The notes beneath the pieces are model-generated. The model was not told where the DNA came from. It was given only the letters and a program-made list of their open reading frames with translations, and did not search any database. The position numbers and the translations under genes are program-made. Below are positions 1 to 8,058 of a DNA stretch of 11,745 bases, piece after piece. The stretch is from contig CAMWQZ010000007.1 of assembly GCA_947176515.1 (NCBI GenBank), positions 1 to 11,745 of the forward strand. Direction: 5' to 3'. Source of the stretch: an uncultured Bacteroidales bacterium (GTDB lineage Bacteria; Bacteroidota; Bacteroidia; Bacteroidales; Muribaculaceae). Every line of letters begins with the position of its first letter. Positions within the stretch are counted from its first letter, which is position 1.

Positions 1-1
1 C

Positions 2-3000
2 CTTATTAAGCGGCTTATTGTCAAAGATGACGCTGCCGAGGTGACTATTTCACAACTCTTTGTCATCATGGGTGGTGGTCTTTGCGGAGCACTCGCTTAC
101 ACATGGAGCGACACCTTCTGGTTTTCAGCTGTCGAAGGTGAGGTCTACGCCTTCTCGTCATTCTGCACCGCGCTGGTTTTCTGGCTCATACTCAAATGGG
201 AGGCTCGCGCCGACCAGCCTCATAGCGACCGCTATCTGGTGCTGATTGCCTACGTTATCGGCGTTTCTATCGCAGTCCACCTTCTTAACCTCCTCTGCAT
301 CCCGGCAATCGGACTCGTTTATTACTACCGTAAGTTTAAAAATGTCAACGCCGTTGGCTCGCTTATTGCGCTGGGCGTGTCGTGTGTGATTGTTGGTCTC
401 ATCCTCTACGGTCTCGTGCCTGGTTTTATCAACGTTGCCCAGTGGTTCGAGCTTTTCTTCGTCAACACTCTCGGCTGTGGTTACAACGTCGGTGTTACCG
501 TTTACGCTGCTGTTGCGCTGCTTGTTTTCATCCTCGCCGCGCGCAGCCTCTATCTCCAGCGCTCTGCGTCGTCAATCAAATGGCTCTTCTTAGCCTCAAT
601 CATTATCTCAGGCATGCCATTTATCGGTGACTCTTGGGTGATACCAACCGTATTTATCCTTGGTTTAGCAATCTACTTGTTTGGATTCTGCTCAAAGGTG
701 CCTGTGCGCATATTCAACGTCATCATTCTCAGCATCTTCGTTATCTTCATCGGCTATTCATCTTATGCTCTGCTGCTTATCCGCGCAAGTGCAAATCCTC
801 CGATGAACCAGAACGCACCTGACAACGTCTTTGCCCTCGCGTCTTACCTCAATCGTGAGCAGTATGGCGAGCGTCCTCTTTTCTACGGTGCGGTATTCAC
901 CGAGGAACTCGCGTTCCAGGAGTATAATGGCTCATACTTCGTCGAAGTCGACGAGCAAGGATTCCCCAAGACACGTGTAATCGACGGCTATCTGCGCGAT
1001 GGCGAAGGCCGTGCCTACAACGAGCCGACTAAGACCTACACCAAGGTTGTCAAGACTCGCGAAGGACAGCCTGACCAGTATGTAGAAGAAGTTGAGCGTC
1101 CTCACTACAAAACAATGCCCGATTTGTCGATGCTCTTCACCCGTATTTATAGCTCTGACTCGCGAACAGGCCACCCCGAAGCCTACAAGAGCTGGGCTGA
1201 CTATGTCACCCCCGATATCTACGACCTCCCGATAGAGCTTCGCCGTAAGTGGGCTGAACAAAAATTCGCACCTCTTGCTGAGATTGCGCCATATCTAACT
1301 CACCAGCAGGTTATCACTACCGCAGTTGCTCCCGACGGCACCCCCGTCAACCACACTTCAGCGTGGAAACCCGGTTTCGATGTCAACTTGCGCTACTTCC
1401 TAAACTATCAGCTCAACCACATGTACTGGCGCTATTTCATGTGGAACTTTGCCGGACGTCAGAACGACATCCAGGGCAACGGTGAGCCTCATCTTGGAAA
1501 CTGGATTTCAGGCATACCTTTCATCGACAATGCCCGTCTCGGCGACCAGTCATTGTTGCCCGACGAGTTTGGGAAGGGCAATAAGGGTCACAACGTGTTC
1601 TACATGCTTCCCTTGCTTCTCGGTATCATAGGTTTGCTGTGGCAGGCTCTCTACAACCACTCGTCAGACCCACACCGTGGCATCGAACAGTTCTGGGTAA
1701 TCTTTTTCCTCTTCTTCATGACTGGTATCGCCATCGTGCTTTACCTCAATCAGACTCCCGGACAGCCGCGTGAACGTGACTATGCATTTGCCGGATCGTT
1801 CTACGCTTTTGCAATTTGGATTGGCATCGGTGTGCCGGCAATAGCTTCGCTCATTAGCGAACTCGTTAAGAAACTTAAGAAATCGTCAGAAAAGTCTGAC
1901 GATGCTAAGATTCCTTACGCCGCTGTCATTCCTGCAGTGCTTATCGGTCTCTTCGTTCCATTGCAGATGGTTTCTCAGACATGGGACGACCACGACCGCT
2001 CCGGCCGCTACACCACTCGCGACCTTGGCATGAACTATCTCGCGTCGCTTGGCGACAATGCCATCATCTTCACTAATGGCGACAACGATACATTCCCCCT
2101 CTGGTACGCCCAGGAAGTAGAAGGTTTCCGCACGGATGTGCGAGTTGTCAACCTGTCTTATCTCACCACAGACTGGTATGCCCACAACCTCACATATCCT
2201 TATTATGAGGCTGAGCCGGTCAAGATGTATGCGGCGCCAAAAGATTACGCCTACGAGCGTCTGGCTTACAATTTCATCATTCCGATGTCTGACACTCTCG
2301 TCACCGCTGAGAACGCGTTACGCTCGCTCTACGCCAGTGACGCAAAGCGTTTTGGTGCTCCTTTTATTACTGCCCCCAAGATTATAATCCCGGCAGACAG
2401 CGCGGCAGCAATGAATCACTTTGGCATAGCCGGAGACTCAGTTGAGGCTGCTTATCTGATGCCGTCATTCGGCGACATCACGCTAAACCTCAGCGCTCAG
2501 GGTCAGGGAGCAAGCCAGAGCAAAGTGCTTTCGCTCGACATAATCGCCAACGCTATCACCGACGGATGGAAACGTCCTGTCTACTTCGCGTCGACAGTGC
2601 CTTCAAATCCCTACTACATAGGTCTTGACCCCTATCTATATTCTACAGGTATGGCGCTGGAAGTAACACCATTCCGCGATGCGAAATATTCGCCCAACGC
2701 TGACCGCGCTTATGAAAACTTTATGAGCAAGTTCCGTTGGGGCGGTCTTGACAACCCCGACAAAGCGTCATCGCTCTATCTCGACGAGACCGTGCGTCGC
2801 ATGGTTTCTTCCACTCGCTCTGCGATTATCAGCTGTGCTGACAATCTAATGATTGAAGGTGACCGTCCTGCTTCGCAGTGGGCTATCGACTTTGCAAAGG
2901 CCAACGGACAGCCTGTGCCCGAAAATCATTACGACATGGCGCGTAATCTTTTAGACCTCATTCAGGAGAAGATGCCTTCAGAAGCTGCCCTTTATGATGG

Positions 3001-3532
3001 TTTGCAGAGCTACTACATGGCTGGTGATTACCTTACCCTATATGATGCCACTGGCAATCTCGAGGACCTCAACAAAGCCGAGGCAATACTCGACAACGAG
3101 ATTCCTCGTCTCGCCCAACTGATTAACTACGCCGGCTCGCTGTCACGCTCGCAGCTTAACGCTCTTGGTGGTTCCGAGACAATCGCGCTTCAGTATCTCG
3201 GGCTGATGACCGGTCTTAAAAACGCGGTTGCCCTATTCCGTGCAATCGATGGTCGCGAAGACCGCGATGAGCTGCTCAAGAACTTCGCTCCCGGCCTCAG
3301 CGTGTCCTACGCTCAGACCATCTATCCGATGCTCTACCTCGACGACTACACCGCCGATGAATTGCGCACCGGTCGCGACCATACTTCTGGCACTGCATCT
3401 CGTCTCTATGACACAGCCCTGCGTCTGCTCGAACTCCATCAGGCCGCCGGAGTTGAACCGATGGCAATAACCGACTCAATTGTCGAAACCAACGGCATCG
3501 ACATCAACACCTGGCGTCGACTCGTCGACTAA
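2..3532 (+). CDS. DUF2723 family membrane protein (GT-C-like, TMEM260-related), 5' end outside the window
   Basis: The frame is open from base 2, reading LIKRLIVKDDAAE into the GTG at 41, so that GTG is not a convincing start and the gene begins before the window. In other DUF2723 proteins about 100 further N-terminal residues, including the first acidic loop, would be expected. Visible parts in order are: a multi-pass membrane region at about 50-800 with the motif SAVEGEVYAFSS; a large, probably extracytoplasmic, hydrophilic domain at about 800-1590; a second group of about four membrane segments at 1590-1990 carrying PGQPRERDYAFAGSFYAF, a signature I associate with this family; then a soluble C-terminal domain with GDNDTFPLWYAQE near 2080. 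DUF2723 is related to eukaryotic TMEM260, an O-mannosyltransferase, so transfer of sugar to envelope or secreted proteins from a lipid-linked donor is a family-based inference. The deacetylase gene follows after 12 nt. Family confidence is high; substrate is unknown. Confidence 0.88.
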   Translation, partial: LIKRLIVKDDAAEVTISQLFVIMGGGLCGALAYTWSDTFWFSAVEGEVYAFSSFCTALVFWLILKWEARADQPHSDRYLVLIAYVIGVSIAVHLLNLLCIPAIGLVYYYRKFKNVNAVGSLIALGVSCVIVGLILYGLVPGFINVAQWFELFFVNTLGCGYNVGVTVYAAVALLVFILAARSLYLQRSASSIKWLFLASIIISGMPFIGDSWVIPTVFILGLAIYLFGFCSKVPVRIFNVIILSIFVIFIGYSSYALLLIRASANPPMNQNAPDNVFALASYLNREQYGERPLFYGAVFTEELAFQEYNGSYFVEVDEQGFPKTRVIDGYLRDGEGRAYNEPTKTYTKVVKTREGQPDQYVEEVERPHYKTMPDLSMLFTRIYSSDSRTGHPEAYKSWADYVTPDIYDLPIELRRKWAEQKFAPLAEIAPYLTHQQVITTAVAPDGTPVNHTSAWKPGFDVNLRYFLNYQLNHMYWRYFMWNFAGRQNDIQGNGEPHLGNWISGIPFIDNARLGDQSLLPDEFGKGNKGHNVFYMLPLLLGIIGLLWQALYNHSSDPHRGIEQFWVIFFLFFMTGIAIVLYLNQTPGQPRERDYAFAGSFYAFAIWIGIGVPAIASLISELVKKLKKSSEKSDDAKIPYAAVIPAVLIGLFVPLQMVSQTWDDHDRSGRYTTRDLGMNYLASLGDNAIIFTNGDNDTFPLWYAQEVEGFRTDVRVVNLSYLTTDWYAHNLTYPYYEAEPVKMYAAPKDYAYERLAYNFIIPMSDTLVTAENALRSLYASDAKRFGAPFITAPKIIIPADSAAAMNHFGIAGDSVEAAYLMPSFGDITLNLSAQGQGASQSKVLSLDIIANAITDGWKRPVYFASTVPSNPYYIGLDPYLYSTGMALEVTPFRDAKYSPNADRAYENFMSKFRWGGLDNPDKASSLYLDETVRRMVSSTRSAIISCADNLMIEGDRPASQWAIDFAKANGQPVPENHYDMARNLLDLIQEKMPSEAALYDGLQSYYMAGDYLTLYDATGNLEDLNKAEAILDNEIPRLAQLINYAGSLSRSQLNALGGSETIALQYLGLMTGLKNAVALFRAIDGREDRDELLKNFAPGLSVSYAQTIYPMLYLDDYTADELRTGRDHTSGTASRLYDTALRLLELHQAAGVEPMAITDSIVETNGIDINTWRRLVD
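1882..1903 (+). repeat. Perfect 9-bp inverted repeat with a 4-nt loop, inside the DUF2723 gene
   Basis: ATCGTCAGA at 1882-1890 and TCTGACGAT at 1895-1903 are exact reverse complements around AAAG. The hairpin falls in the codons for the charged linker KKSSEKSDDAK between two membrane segments. No U-tract follows, so it is not a standard terminator. Function is unknown; it could be chance. Confidence 0.6.
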
Positions 3533-3544
3533 ACCGTCGCAATA

Positions 3545-4168
3545 ATGTTTATCGAACGTCCACCGCTGCTCTACCGCCTCCTTTTCCCGGAGGCGGTATG
3601 GCGCGTTAAAGGACGTCGTAACTCTAAAGTCGCCTACCTCACTTTCGACGATGGACCGATACCTGAAGAAACGCCTTGGGTGCTCGATACGCTCGACCGC
3701 TACGGCGTCAAGGCTACCTTCTTTCTCGTCGGCGACAACGTGCGCCGTTACCCTGAGCTCTTCGAGGAGATAAAACGCCGTGGGCACTCCTACGGCAACC
3801 ACTCGATGCATCACCTTCAGGGAATGAAAGTTACCACACGACGATATCTCTACGACATCACCGAGGCTGACCGACTCATCGGTAGCCAACTTTATCGTCC
3901 TCCCCACGGCATAATGCGTTGGAAGCAAGCAAAGGCCATCAAAGACCATTATAATATTATAATGTACGACCTCGTGTCGCGCGACTACTCACGCAAACTT
4001 ACGCCCGAACAAGTGCTTGCCAACGTTAAACGATATGCTCGCGACGGCTCTATAATCGTGTTCCACGACTCAATCAAAGCGTCGCGCAACATGCGCTATG
4101 CCATGCCAAAGGCGATAGAATGGCTTCGGGAAAATGGCTACGAGTTCCGTACCCTGCCGATGGAATAG
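3545..4168 (+). CDS. Polysaccharide deacetylase (NodB homology domain)
   Basis: The 207-residue protein is almost wholly a NodB fold (carbohydrate esterase 4), which removes N- or O-acetyl groups from glycans using a divalent metal. All five family motifs can be read: TFDDGP at residues 33-38 (catalytic base D35, metal ligand D36), NHSMHH at 85-90 (metal ligands H86 and H90), RPPHG at 118-122, DYS at 147-149, and IIVFHDS at 170-176 (H174). It should therefore be catalytically competent. The N-terminus (MFIERPPLLYRLLFPEAVWR) has no convincing signal peptide, which is common among small Bacteroidota members and leaves location and substrate open (peptidoglycan, capsule or a sugar intermediate). 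It starts 12 nt after the DUF2723 stop and ends 2 nt before queG, consistent with one transcript. The ATG at 3545 is the first in frame and puts the fold at its usual distance from the start. A strong hairpin covers codons 10-18. Confidence 0.9.
   Translation: MFIERPPLLYRLLFPEAVWRVKGRRNSKVAYLTFDDGPIPEETPWVLDTLDRYGVKATFFLVGDNVRRYPELFEEIKRRGHSYGNHSMHHLQGMKVTTRRYLYDITEADRLIGSQLYRPPHGIMRWKQAKAIKDHYNIIMYDLVSRDYSRKLTPEQVLANVKRYARDGSIIVFHDSIKASRNMRYAMPKAIEWLRENGYEFRTLPME
3572..3598 (+). repeat. Perfect 10-bp GC-rich inverted repeat in the 5' coding part of the deacetylase
   Basis: TACCGCCTCC at 3572-3581 and GGAGGCGGTA at 3589-3598 are exact reverse complements separated by the 7-nt loop TTTTCCC. 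The stem begins 27 nt after the start codon, within codons 10-18 (YRLLFPEAV). It is 40 nt past the stop of the upstream gene, so it may act on the mRNA between the two cistrons. No U-tract follows the stem. Confidence 0.7.
3947..3964. repeat. 18-bp perfect AT-rich palindrome within the deacetylase gene
   Basis: CATTATAATATTATAATG is its own exact reverse complement with no spacer. It encodes HYNIIM in the deacetylase. It stands out because the surrounding codons are fairly GC-rich. A protein-binding site, an internal promoter-like patch or chance are all possible. Confidence 0.6.
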
Positions 4169-4170
4169 TC

Positions 4171-5079
4171 ATGGATAGCGACCACTCAGTCAAAGAGGCA
4201 ATCCGTGTGGCGCTCCACCAAGCTGGGGCGTGCCGCGTTGGCTTTGCTGCCGCCGAACCAATCGACCAGAAAGTTGCCGCGAGCTATGCAGCCTGGATTA
4301 CCGGAGGCAACCATGGAGAGATGAACTATCTCGACCGCTATCACGACGTAAGAAACGACCCTCGTCTGTTACTCGATGGCGCCCGTACTATCATAAGCTG
4401 CGCGTTCGACTATCGCCCGTCTCTGCGTCACCCCTTGTTTGCCGATTACTCCCTCGGTCTCGACTACCACGAAGTCATCAGGCAGCGACTCGCGCCGGTT
4501 ACCGAATACCTTTGCCGTCGCTTCGGTGGTCAGATGCGCATTTGCGTCGACACCGCCCCTATCCGCGAACGCTACTGGGCAGCTCGCGCCGGTGTCGGCA
4601 TTATAGGTCTCAACGGTTTACTGATTGTTGATGGCGTGGGGTCAAAAGTCTTTTTAGCAGAAATCATATGGACAGAAGAAGTCAGCCCCGACCTGTCGCG
4701 GCTCGGAGAAAGTTGCAAGCAATGTGGAGCATGTTTAAGAGCCTGTCCCGGTAAAGCACTCAAAGGCGATTGCACCCTCGACGCACGTCGTTGCAATTCT
4801 TATCTTACAATCGAATACCGTGGCGAACTTCCTGATGATTTGAAACTTCCGGGACGCATCTACGGTTGTGACATCTGTCAGGACGTATGCCCCCACAACC
4901 GCACAGCAGGAACGACCAGCCTAACTGAATTTACGCCATCTGACGCCCTGCTGCGTCTCGACACCGAAGCCATCAGCCGTCTAACCCCCGAAACCTTCAA
5001 TCAAATCTTCCGTCACAGCGCCGTCCGTCGCACCAAACTCTCCGGCCTCCTCCGCAACCTCCAGAAAAATCAAAAATGA
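4171..5079 (+). CDS. queG: Epoxyqueuosine reductase QueG
   Basis: QueG is a cytoplasmic cobalamin-dependent iron-sulfur enzyme that reduces epoxyqueuosine to queuosine in the tRNA wobble position, the last step of queuosine synthesis. The 302-residue product carries the family signature CVDTAPIRERYWAARAGVG (residues 125-143), in which D127 matches the proposed catalytic acid. It has a first cluster motif CxxCxxCxxxCP (C182, C185, C188, C192), then C201 and RRCNSYLTIEYRG (C208), and a second motif CxxCxxxCPHN (C233, C236, C240). Together these supply ligands for two 4Fe-4S clusters. Length is at the short end for the family, without the C-terminal HEAT-like extension of some members. An in-frame ATG at 4120 lies inside the deacetylase gene; I prefer 4171, which leaves 2 nt after the deacetylase stop and puts the N-terminal helix (VKEAIRVALHQAGACRVGFA) where the family begins. 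It is probably co-transcribed with the two genes before it. Confidence 0.95.
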   Translation: MDSDHSVKEAIRVALHQAGACRVGFAAAEPIDQKVAASYAAWITGGNHGEMNYLDRYHDVRNDPRLLLDGARTIISCAFDYRPSLRHPLFADYSLGLDYHEVIRQRLAPVTEYLCRRFGGQMRICVDTAPIRERYWAARAGVGIIGLNGLLIVDGVGSKVFLAEIIWTEEVSPDLSRLGESCKQCGACLRACPGKALKGDCTLDARRCNSYLTIEYRGELPDDLKLPGRIYGCDICQDVCPHNRTAGTTSLTEFTPSDALLRLDTEAISRLTPETFNQIFRHSAVRRTKLSGLLRNLQKNQK

Positions 5080-5113
5080 AATAATTCTATCACAACAGTT
5101 TTACAGATAAACA

Positions 5114-6001
5114 TTAGCTCTTTTGGTATTCGGTGGGGGATTGGCCGGTTAGGTGTTTGAAGAATTTACCGAAGGATGACTGGTTAGTGAAGTTGAGGGC
5201 GTAGGCAACCTGCTGGACGTTCTTACCTGAAAAGCGGAGAAGATTTTTTGCTTCCATAAGCACGAAATCGTCAATCCAATGGGCTGCAGACTTGCCCGTT
5301 GTCTCTTTGACGAGCAGCGACAAATATTTAGGCGATATGCAGAGCTTGTCGGCATAAAAACGCACACCACGCTCTCGAGAATAATGCACCTGGACAAGCT
5401 TCATAAAGTCATGAACATAAGAGTTGCGGCTGGAGCGCTGACCCTTGGCTGACGACACTGTATCGATGCGCTTATAGCGGAATTGCACCTGCTGATAGAC
5501 CATAGCAGCCATAAGGCTCGCGGCTATATTACTTTCGATATGTTGGTTGACTTTTGCACGGGCGTTAATGCGCATTAGTTCATAGTAATGCGACATTATT
5601 TCGGCTTCTGACTTTGTAAGAGTCTGCGCCGGCGATTGCCGCTCGGCAAAATTTGGCAAGCTGATAGCTGAGAAATTGATATTAACCGAGTGAAGAAAAT
5701 CAGTTGAGAAAGCAAGCAGACATATATCGACGTCGCCATCACCATAAAGAGAAAATGTTGCTCCATAGTGGATGACTACTACGCTCGGAGCTTCAACCGC
5801 ATAGCGATCCATATTGATTTCAATTTCAATGTCGCCGCTTTTTATAAGGAGCAGGATGATACTTTCAATTTTTTCCGGGAAGTATGAAATCAAGGTTTCT
5901 TTGGATGCAACGTGGTTTATACGAGCGTAAATGTATGAATTATGTACCCCACAGATATCAGTGGCAACAGGCTTAAGCTTATCATATAAGGCGGCTATCA
6001 T
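5114..6001 (-). CDS. AraC-family transcriptional regulator
   Basis: The 295-residue protein has the usual two-part plan. Residues about 30-110 form a beta-rich N-terminal region (KSGDIEIEINMDRYAVEAPSV), compatible with a cupin-like sensing domain. Residues about 195-295 form an AraC/HTH_18 DNA-binding domain, with a first helix-turn-helix at 213-239 (YADKLCISPKYLSLLVKETTG) and a second at 261-293 ending in QSSFGKFFKHLTGQSPTEYQ, the classic family ending. It binds DNA as a regulator; its ligand and targets cannot be read here. The start lies 16 nt after the stop of the CorC-like gene on the same strand, so it may be read through from that operon. I found no TAnnTTTG match in the short gap. It converges on queG with 34 nt between, where I see no terminator hairpin. 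Confidence 0.9.
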   Translation of the reverse strand: MIAALYDKLKPVATDICGVHNSYIYARINHVASKETLISYFPEKIESIILLLIKSGDIEIEINMDRYAVEAPSVVVIHYGATFSLYGDGDVDICLLAFSTDFLHSVNINFSAISLPNFAERQSPAQTLTKSEAEIMSHYYELMRINARAKVNQHIESNIAASLMAAMVYQQVQFRYKRIDTVSSAKGQRSSRNSYVHDFMKLVQVHYSRERGVRFYADKLCISPKYLSLLVKETTGKSAAHWIDDFVLMEAKNLLRFSGKNVQQVAYALNFTNQSSFGKFFKHLTGQSPTEYQKS

Positions 6002-6017
6002 ATTAATTCAAATCAAT

Positions 6018-7298
6018 TTATTGGCCTTCTGCGACAGGTTGCACCAGACGGATGAGTTCAAGACGATTAGCCGATTTTTTCAATATGTCGAAACGAATGT
6101 CGCCTATCATAACGGTGTCATTCTCTGCCGGAATCGTACCCGTAGAGTAGAGGATATATCCTGCAAGGGTCTGGTAAGCATCATCTTCGGGCAAATCGAG
6201 GTTAAACTGCTCGTTGATACCGGCAATCTCACATCGTCCTGCAATCTCGTAGATACCGGGAGCAATGACTTTGGCTGTCAACTTTGCGTTGTCGTGTTCG
6301 TCCTGAATGTCACCGAAAATCTCTTCTACGAGGTCTTCCAGGGTAATCAGTCCTGCTGTTCCGCCAAACTCGTCAACGACGATAGCAACCGAACGCTTCT
6401 GCTGAAGCATACGTCGCATCATCTTGTTAGCCAATAGATTTTCGGGTGCATAAAGAACCGGCATAATATGCTCGCGCCATTCGGAATTGGGGTCAAATAG
6501 CTCGCGCACATGGATATATCCTAAAATCGTATCGATATCTTCGCGATAGACGATTATTTTCGAGCGACCAGTGCGCGTGAACAGCTCCGAGAGATCCTCA
6601 CGAGATGTAGTGTCGATATTGACAGCTACAATCTCATTGCGCGGTATCATGCAGTCACGCAAATGTGTCGATGAAAAGTCAAGCGCATTATGGAAAATCT
6701 TCACCTCGTTTTCGACACGCGTCTTTTTCTCCTCCATAGTGTCAATGGTCTCTTCGAGATAGTCATTGAGGTCGCCGATTGAAATGGCACGCAGACTTGT
6801 AGACGAACCTTTGACGCCAAGCAGTCTCATCAACATGCGTGACAGCCATGTCGAGAATAGCGACAGCGGATAAAGAAGTATATAAAATAAGTAAACAGGC
6901 AGGGCGAAGACCTTAAGCGAGCGGTTGGGGTTGATGCCGAAAATCGTTTTGGGGATAAACTCTCCAGCCAAGAGTATGATACCGGTTGAGATTAGAGTCT
7001 GGGCTATAAGTATCAGTGCCTCATTTGACGTCCAATGCTCAATGACAGGCTCAAGCAAGGCGGCAGCAGCCATACCGTAAACAACCAGCACGATATTGTT
7101 GCCGACTAATATTGACGATATAAAGAATTCAGAGTTAGCATAAAAGCGATTAATAATCCGTGCGATTATACCTCCCTGTTTCACATCAATCTCAACCCTG
7201 ACGCGGTCTGAGGTGACATAAGCCATCTCGCATCCCGAGAAGAGCGCTGATAACAACATTGATACTATGCCTATTATGACCCAAGTCGTTACGTCCAT
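6018..7298 (-). CDS. DUF21/CBS/CorC-HlyC domain membrane protein (hemolysin family)
   Basis: This 426-residue protein has the full CNNM/CorC layout. The N-terminal DUF21 membrane domain (about 1-165) has FSGCEMAYVTSDRVRVE at 20-36 and GEFIPKTIFG at 112-121. A paired CBS region (about 205-330) has CMIPRNEIVAV at 216-226 and VDEFGGTAGLITLEDLVEEIFGD at 308-330. A C-terminal CorC_HlyC domain follows (about 340-420). Family members act in Mg2+ or other divalent cation transport or tolerance at the inner membrane; 'hemolysin' is a historical label. Gliding-associated GldE shares this architecture, but nothing here points to gliding. It begins 7 nt after the lptC stop and is probably translated from the same mRNA. 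I recall a CorC-like gene beside lptC in other Bacteroidales, which supports an old envelope cluster; this is from memory and unchecked. Confidence 0.92.
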   Translation of the reverse strand: MDVTTWVIIGIVSMLLSALFSGCEMAYVTSDRVRVEIDVKQGGIIARIINRFYANSEFFISSILVGNNIVLVVYGMAAAALLEPVIEHWTSNEALILIAQTLISTGIILLAGEFIPKTIFGINPNRSLKVFALPVYLFYILLYPLSLFSTWLSRMLMRLLGVKGSSTSLRAISIGDLNDYLEETIDTMEEKKTRVENEVKIFHNALDFSSTHLRDCMIPRNEIVAVNIDTTSREDLSELFTRTGRSKIIVYREDIDTILGYIHVRELFDPNSEWREHIMPVLYAPENLLANKMMRRMLQQKRSVAIVVDEFGGTAGLITLEDLVEEIFGDIQDEHDNAKLTAKVIAPGIYEIAGRCEIAGINEQFNLDLPEDDAYQTLAGYILYSTGTIPAENDTVMIGDIRFDILKKSANRLELIRLVQPVAEGQ

Positions 7299-7305
7299 AA
7301 TCTTA

Positions 7306-8058
7306 TTATTTTACATTTTTAAGCCTCAGAGGTTCTAACTTTACTTCCTTCAGTTGATGTTCATCGTCCGAGGCTTGCTGACGCTGTGACCTCGCGGTAG
7401 CCTGCCGGCGGCGGTCGGTAGGCTGAGTGGCCGCACTGTCGACGGGCGTATCACCATTTGTCATTTCAGTCCGCTGGCCCGGGCGAGACTCAACCGGCAA
7501 GATGGCTGTCGGCCGGTTAATTGTATAAGCCGTCATATTCTCATTGGATTCGAAACCGTAGCCCTCAATTATACGGTCTGATCTAACGATATGAATAAAC
7601 GAGTCGGTATAAACCTGCCGTTTTGCCTGATCCCAAAAAAGCTGCTGCGACAGGAAAGTGTCGCGCAGAGTATTAACCATCATCACATGACCGTCGAGAC
7701 GCCATAGTCGCTTGCGGCTGAAATACACAGCCGAGTCACACTCCATAGTAGCATCAGGATTCAGTTCCAGGTCATATTGCTGAAGTTCAAGGCCGTCGGG
7801 AAAGCGCCAGAATGGTTCGCTCGCCTCTTCAAACATTCGCCAAACAGGTGTGGTAATATGATAACGGGTATATCCCGAGTCAGAGATAAATGTCTCCACC
7901 TCGTAGGTTGTCATCGTAGGCGAAGTGTCTCCATCTCCGACATTGGCCACATACGAGCGTTCCTTCTCACCGCATGCCGCTGCCGCGACCAGCGTGAGTG
8001 CTACAGCAGGCAGCCAGCGCATACCCGACACACCGACCCTATTACCTGACTTAGCCAT
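7306..8058 (-). CDS. lptC: LPS export protein LptC (lipoprotein form)
   Basis: LptC bridges the inner-membrane ABC complex LptBFG and periplasmic LptA in lipopolysaccharide export. The N-terminus (basic residues, then WLPAVALTLVAAAAC) looks like a lipoprotein signal with C29 as the lipidated residue, although the -3 position is Ala and so the lipobox is weak. Residues about 48-188 read as the LptC fold: TTYEVETFISDSGYTRY, then DGLELQQYDLELNPDATMECDSAVYFSRKRLWRLDGHV, then LFWDQAKRQVYTDSFIHI, repeating short beta strands as in Bacteroidota LptC. Residues about 190-250 form an extra hydrophilic tail rich in Arg, Gln, Thr and Asp that I do not recall from the family. The start codon overlaps the upstream stop by one base (TAATG), suggesting translational coupling. 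M13 is an alternative start that would still keep a signal peptide. Confidence 0.85.
   Translation of the reverse strand: MAKSGNRVGVSGMRWLPAVALTLVAAAACGEKERSYVANVGDGDTSPTMTTYEVETFISDSGYTRYHITTPVWRMFEEASEPFWRFPDGLELQQYDLELNPDATMECDSAVYFSRKRLWRLDGHVMMVNTLRDTFLSQQLFWDQAKRQVYTDSFIHIVRSDRIIEGYGFESNENMTAYTINRPTAILPVESRPGQRTEMTNGDTPVDSAATQPTDRRRQATARSQRQQASDDEHQLKEVKLEPLRLKNVK

Noticed and set aside
41..43. GTG as the start of the DUF2723 gene
   Set aside because: The frame is open back to base 2 and the family needs about 100 more N-terminal residues, so the gene starts before the window.
3516..3529. GTCGACTCGTCGAC repeat at the end of the DUF2723 gene
   Set aside because: It is only a 5-bp inverted repeat with a 4-nt loop and no T-tract follows; too weak for a terminator.
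3476..3949. 157-residue minus-strand ORF
   Set aside because: It lies opposite the deacetylase gene and the end of the DUF2723 gene, both with clear family motifs; its sequence resembles no known protein.
4120..4122. ATG at 4120 as the start of queG
   Set aside because: It lies within the deacetylase gene and adds residues with no family match; the ATG at 4171 follows the deacetylase stop by 2 nt.
5080..5113. Bidirectional terminator between the convergent queG and AraC genes
   Set aside because: The 34-nt gap is AT-rich but I found no convincing hairpin.
5931..6437. 168-residue plus-strand ORF
   Set aside because: It is antisense to the AraC and CorC-like genes, whose domains are unmistakable.
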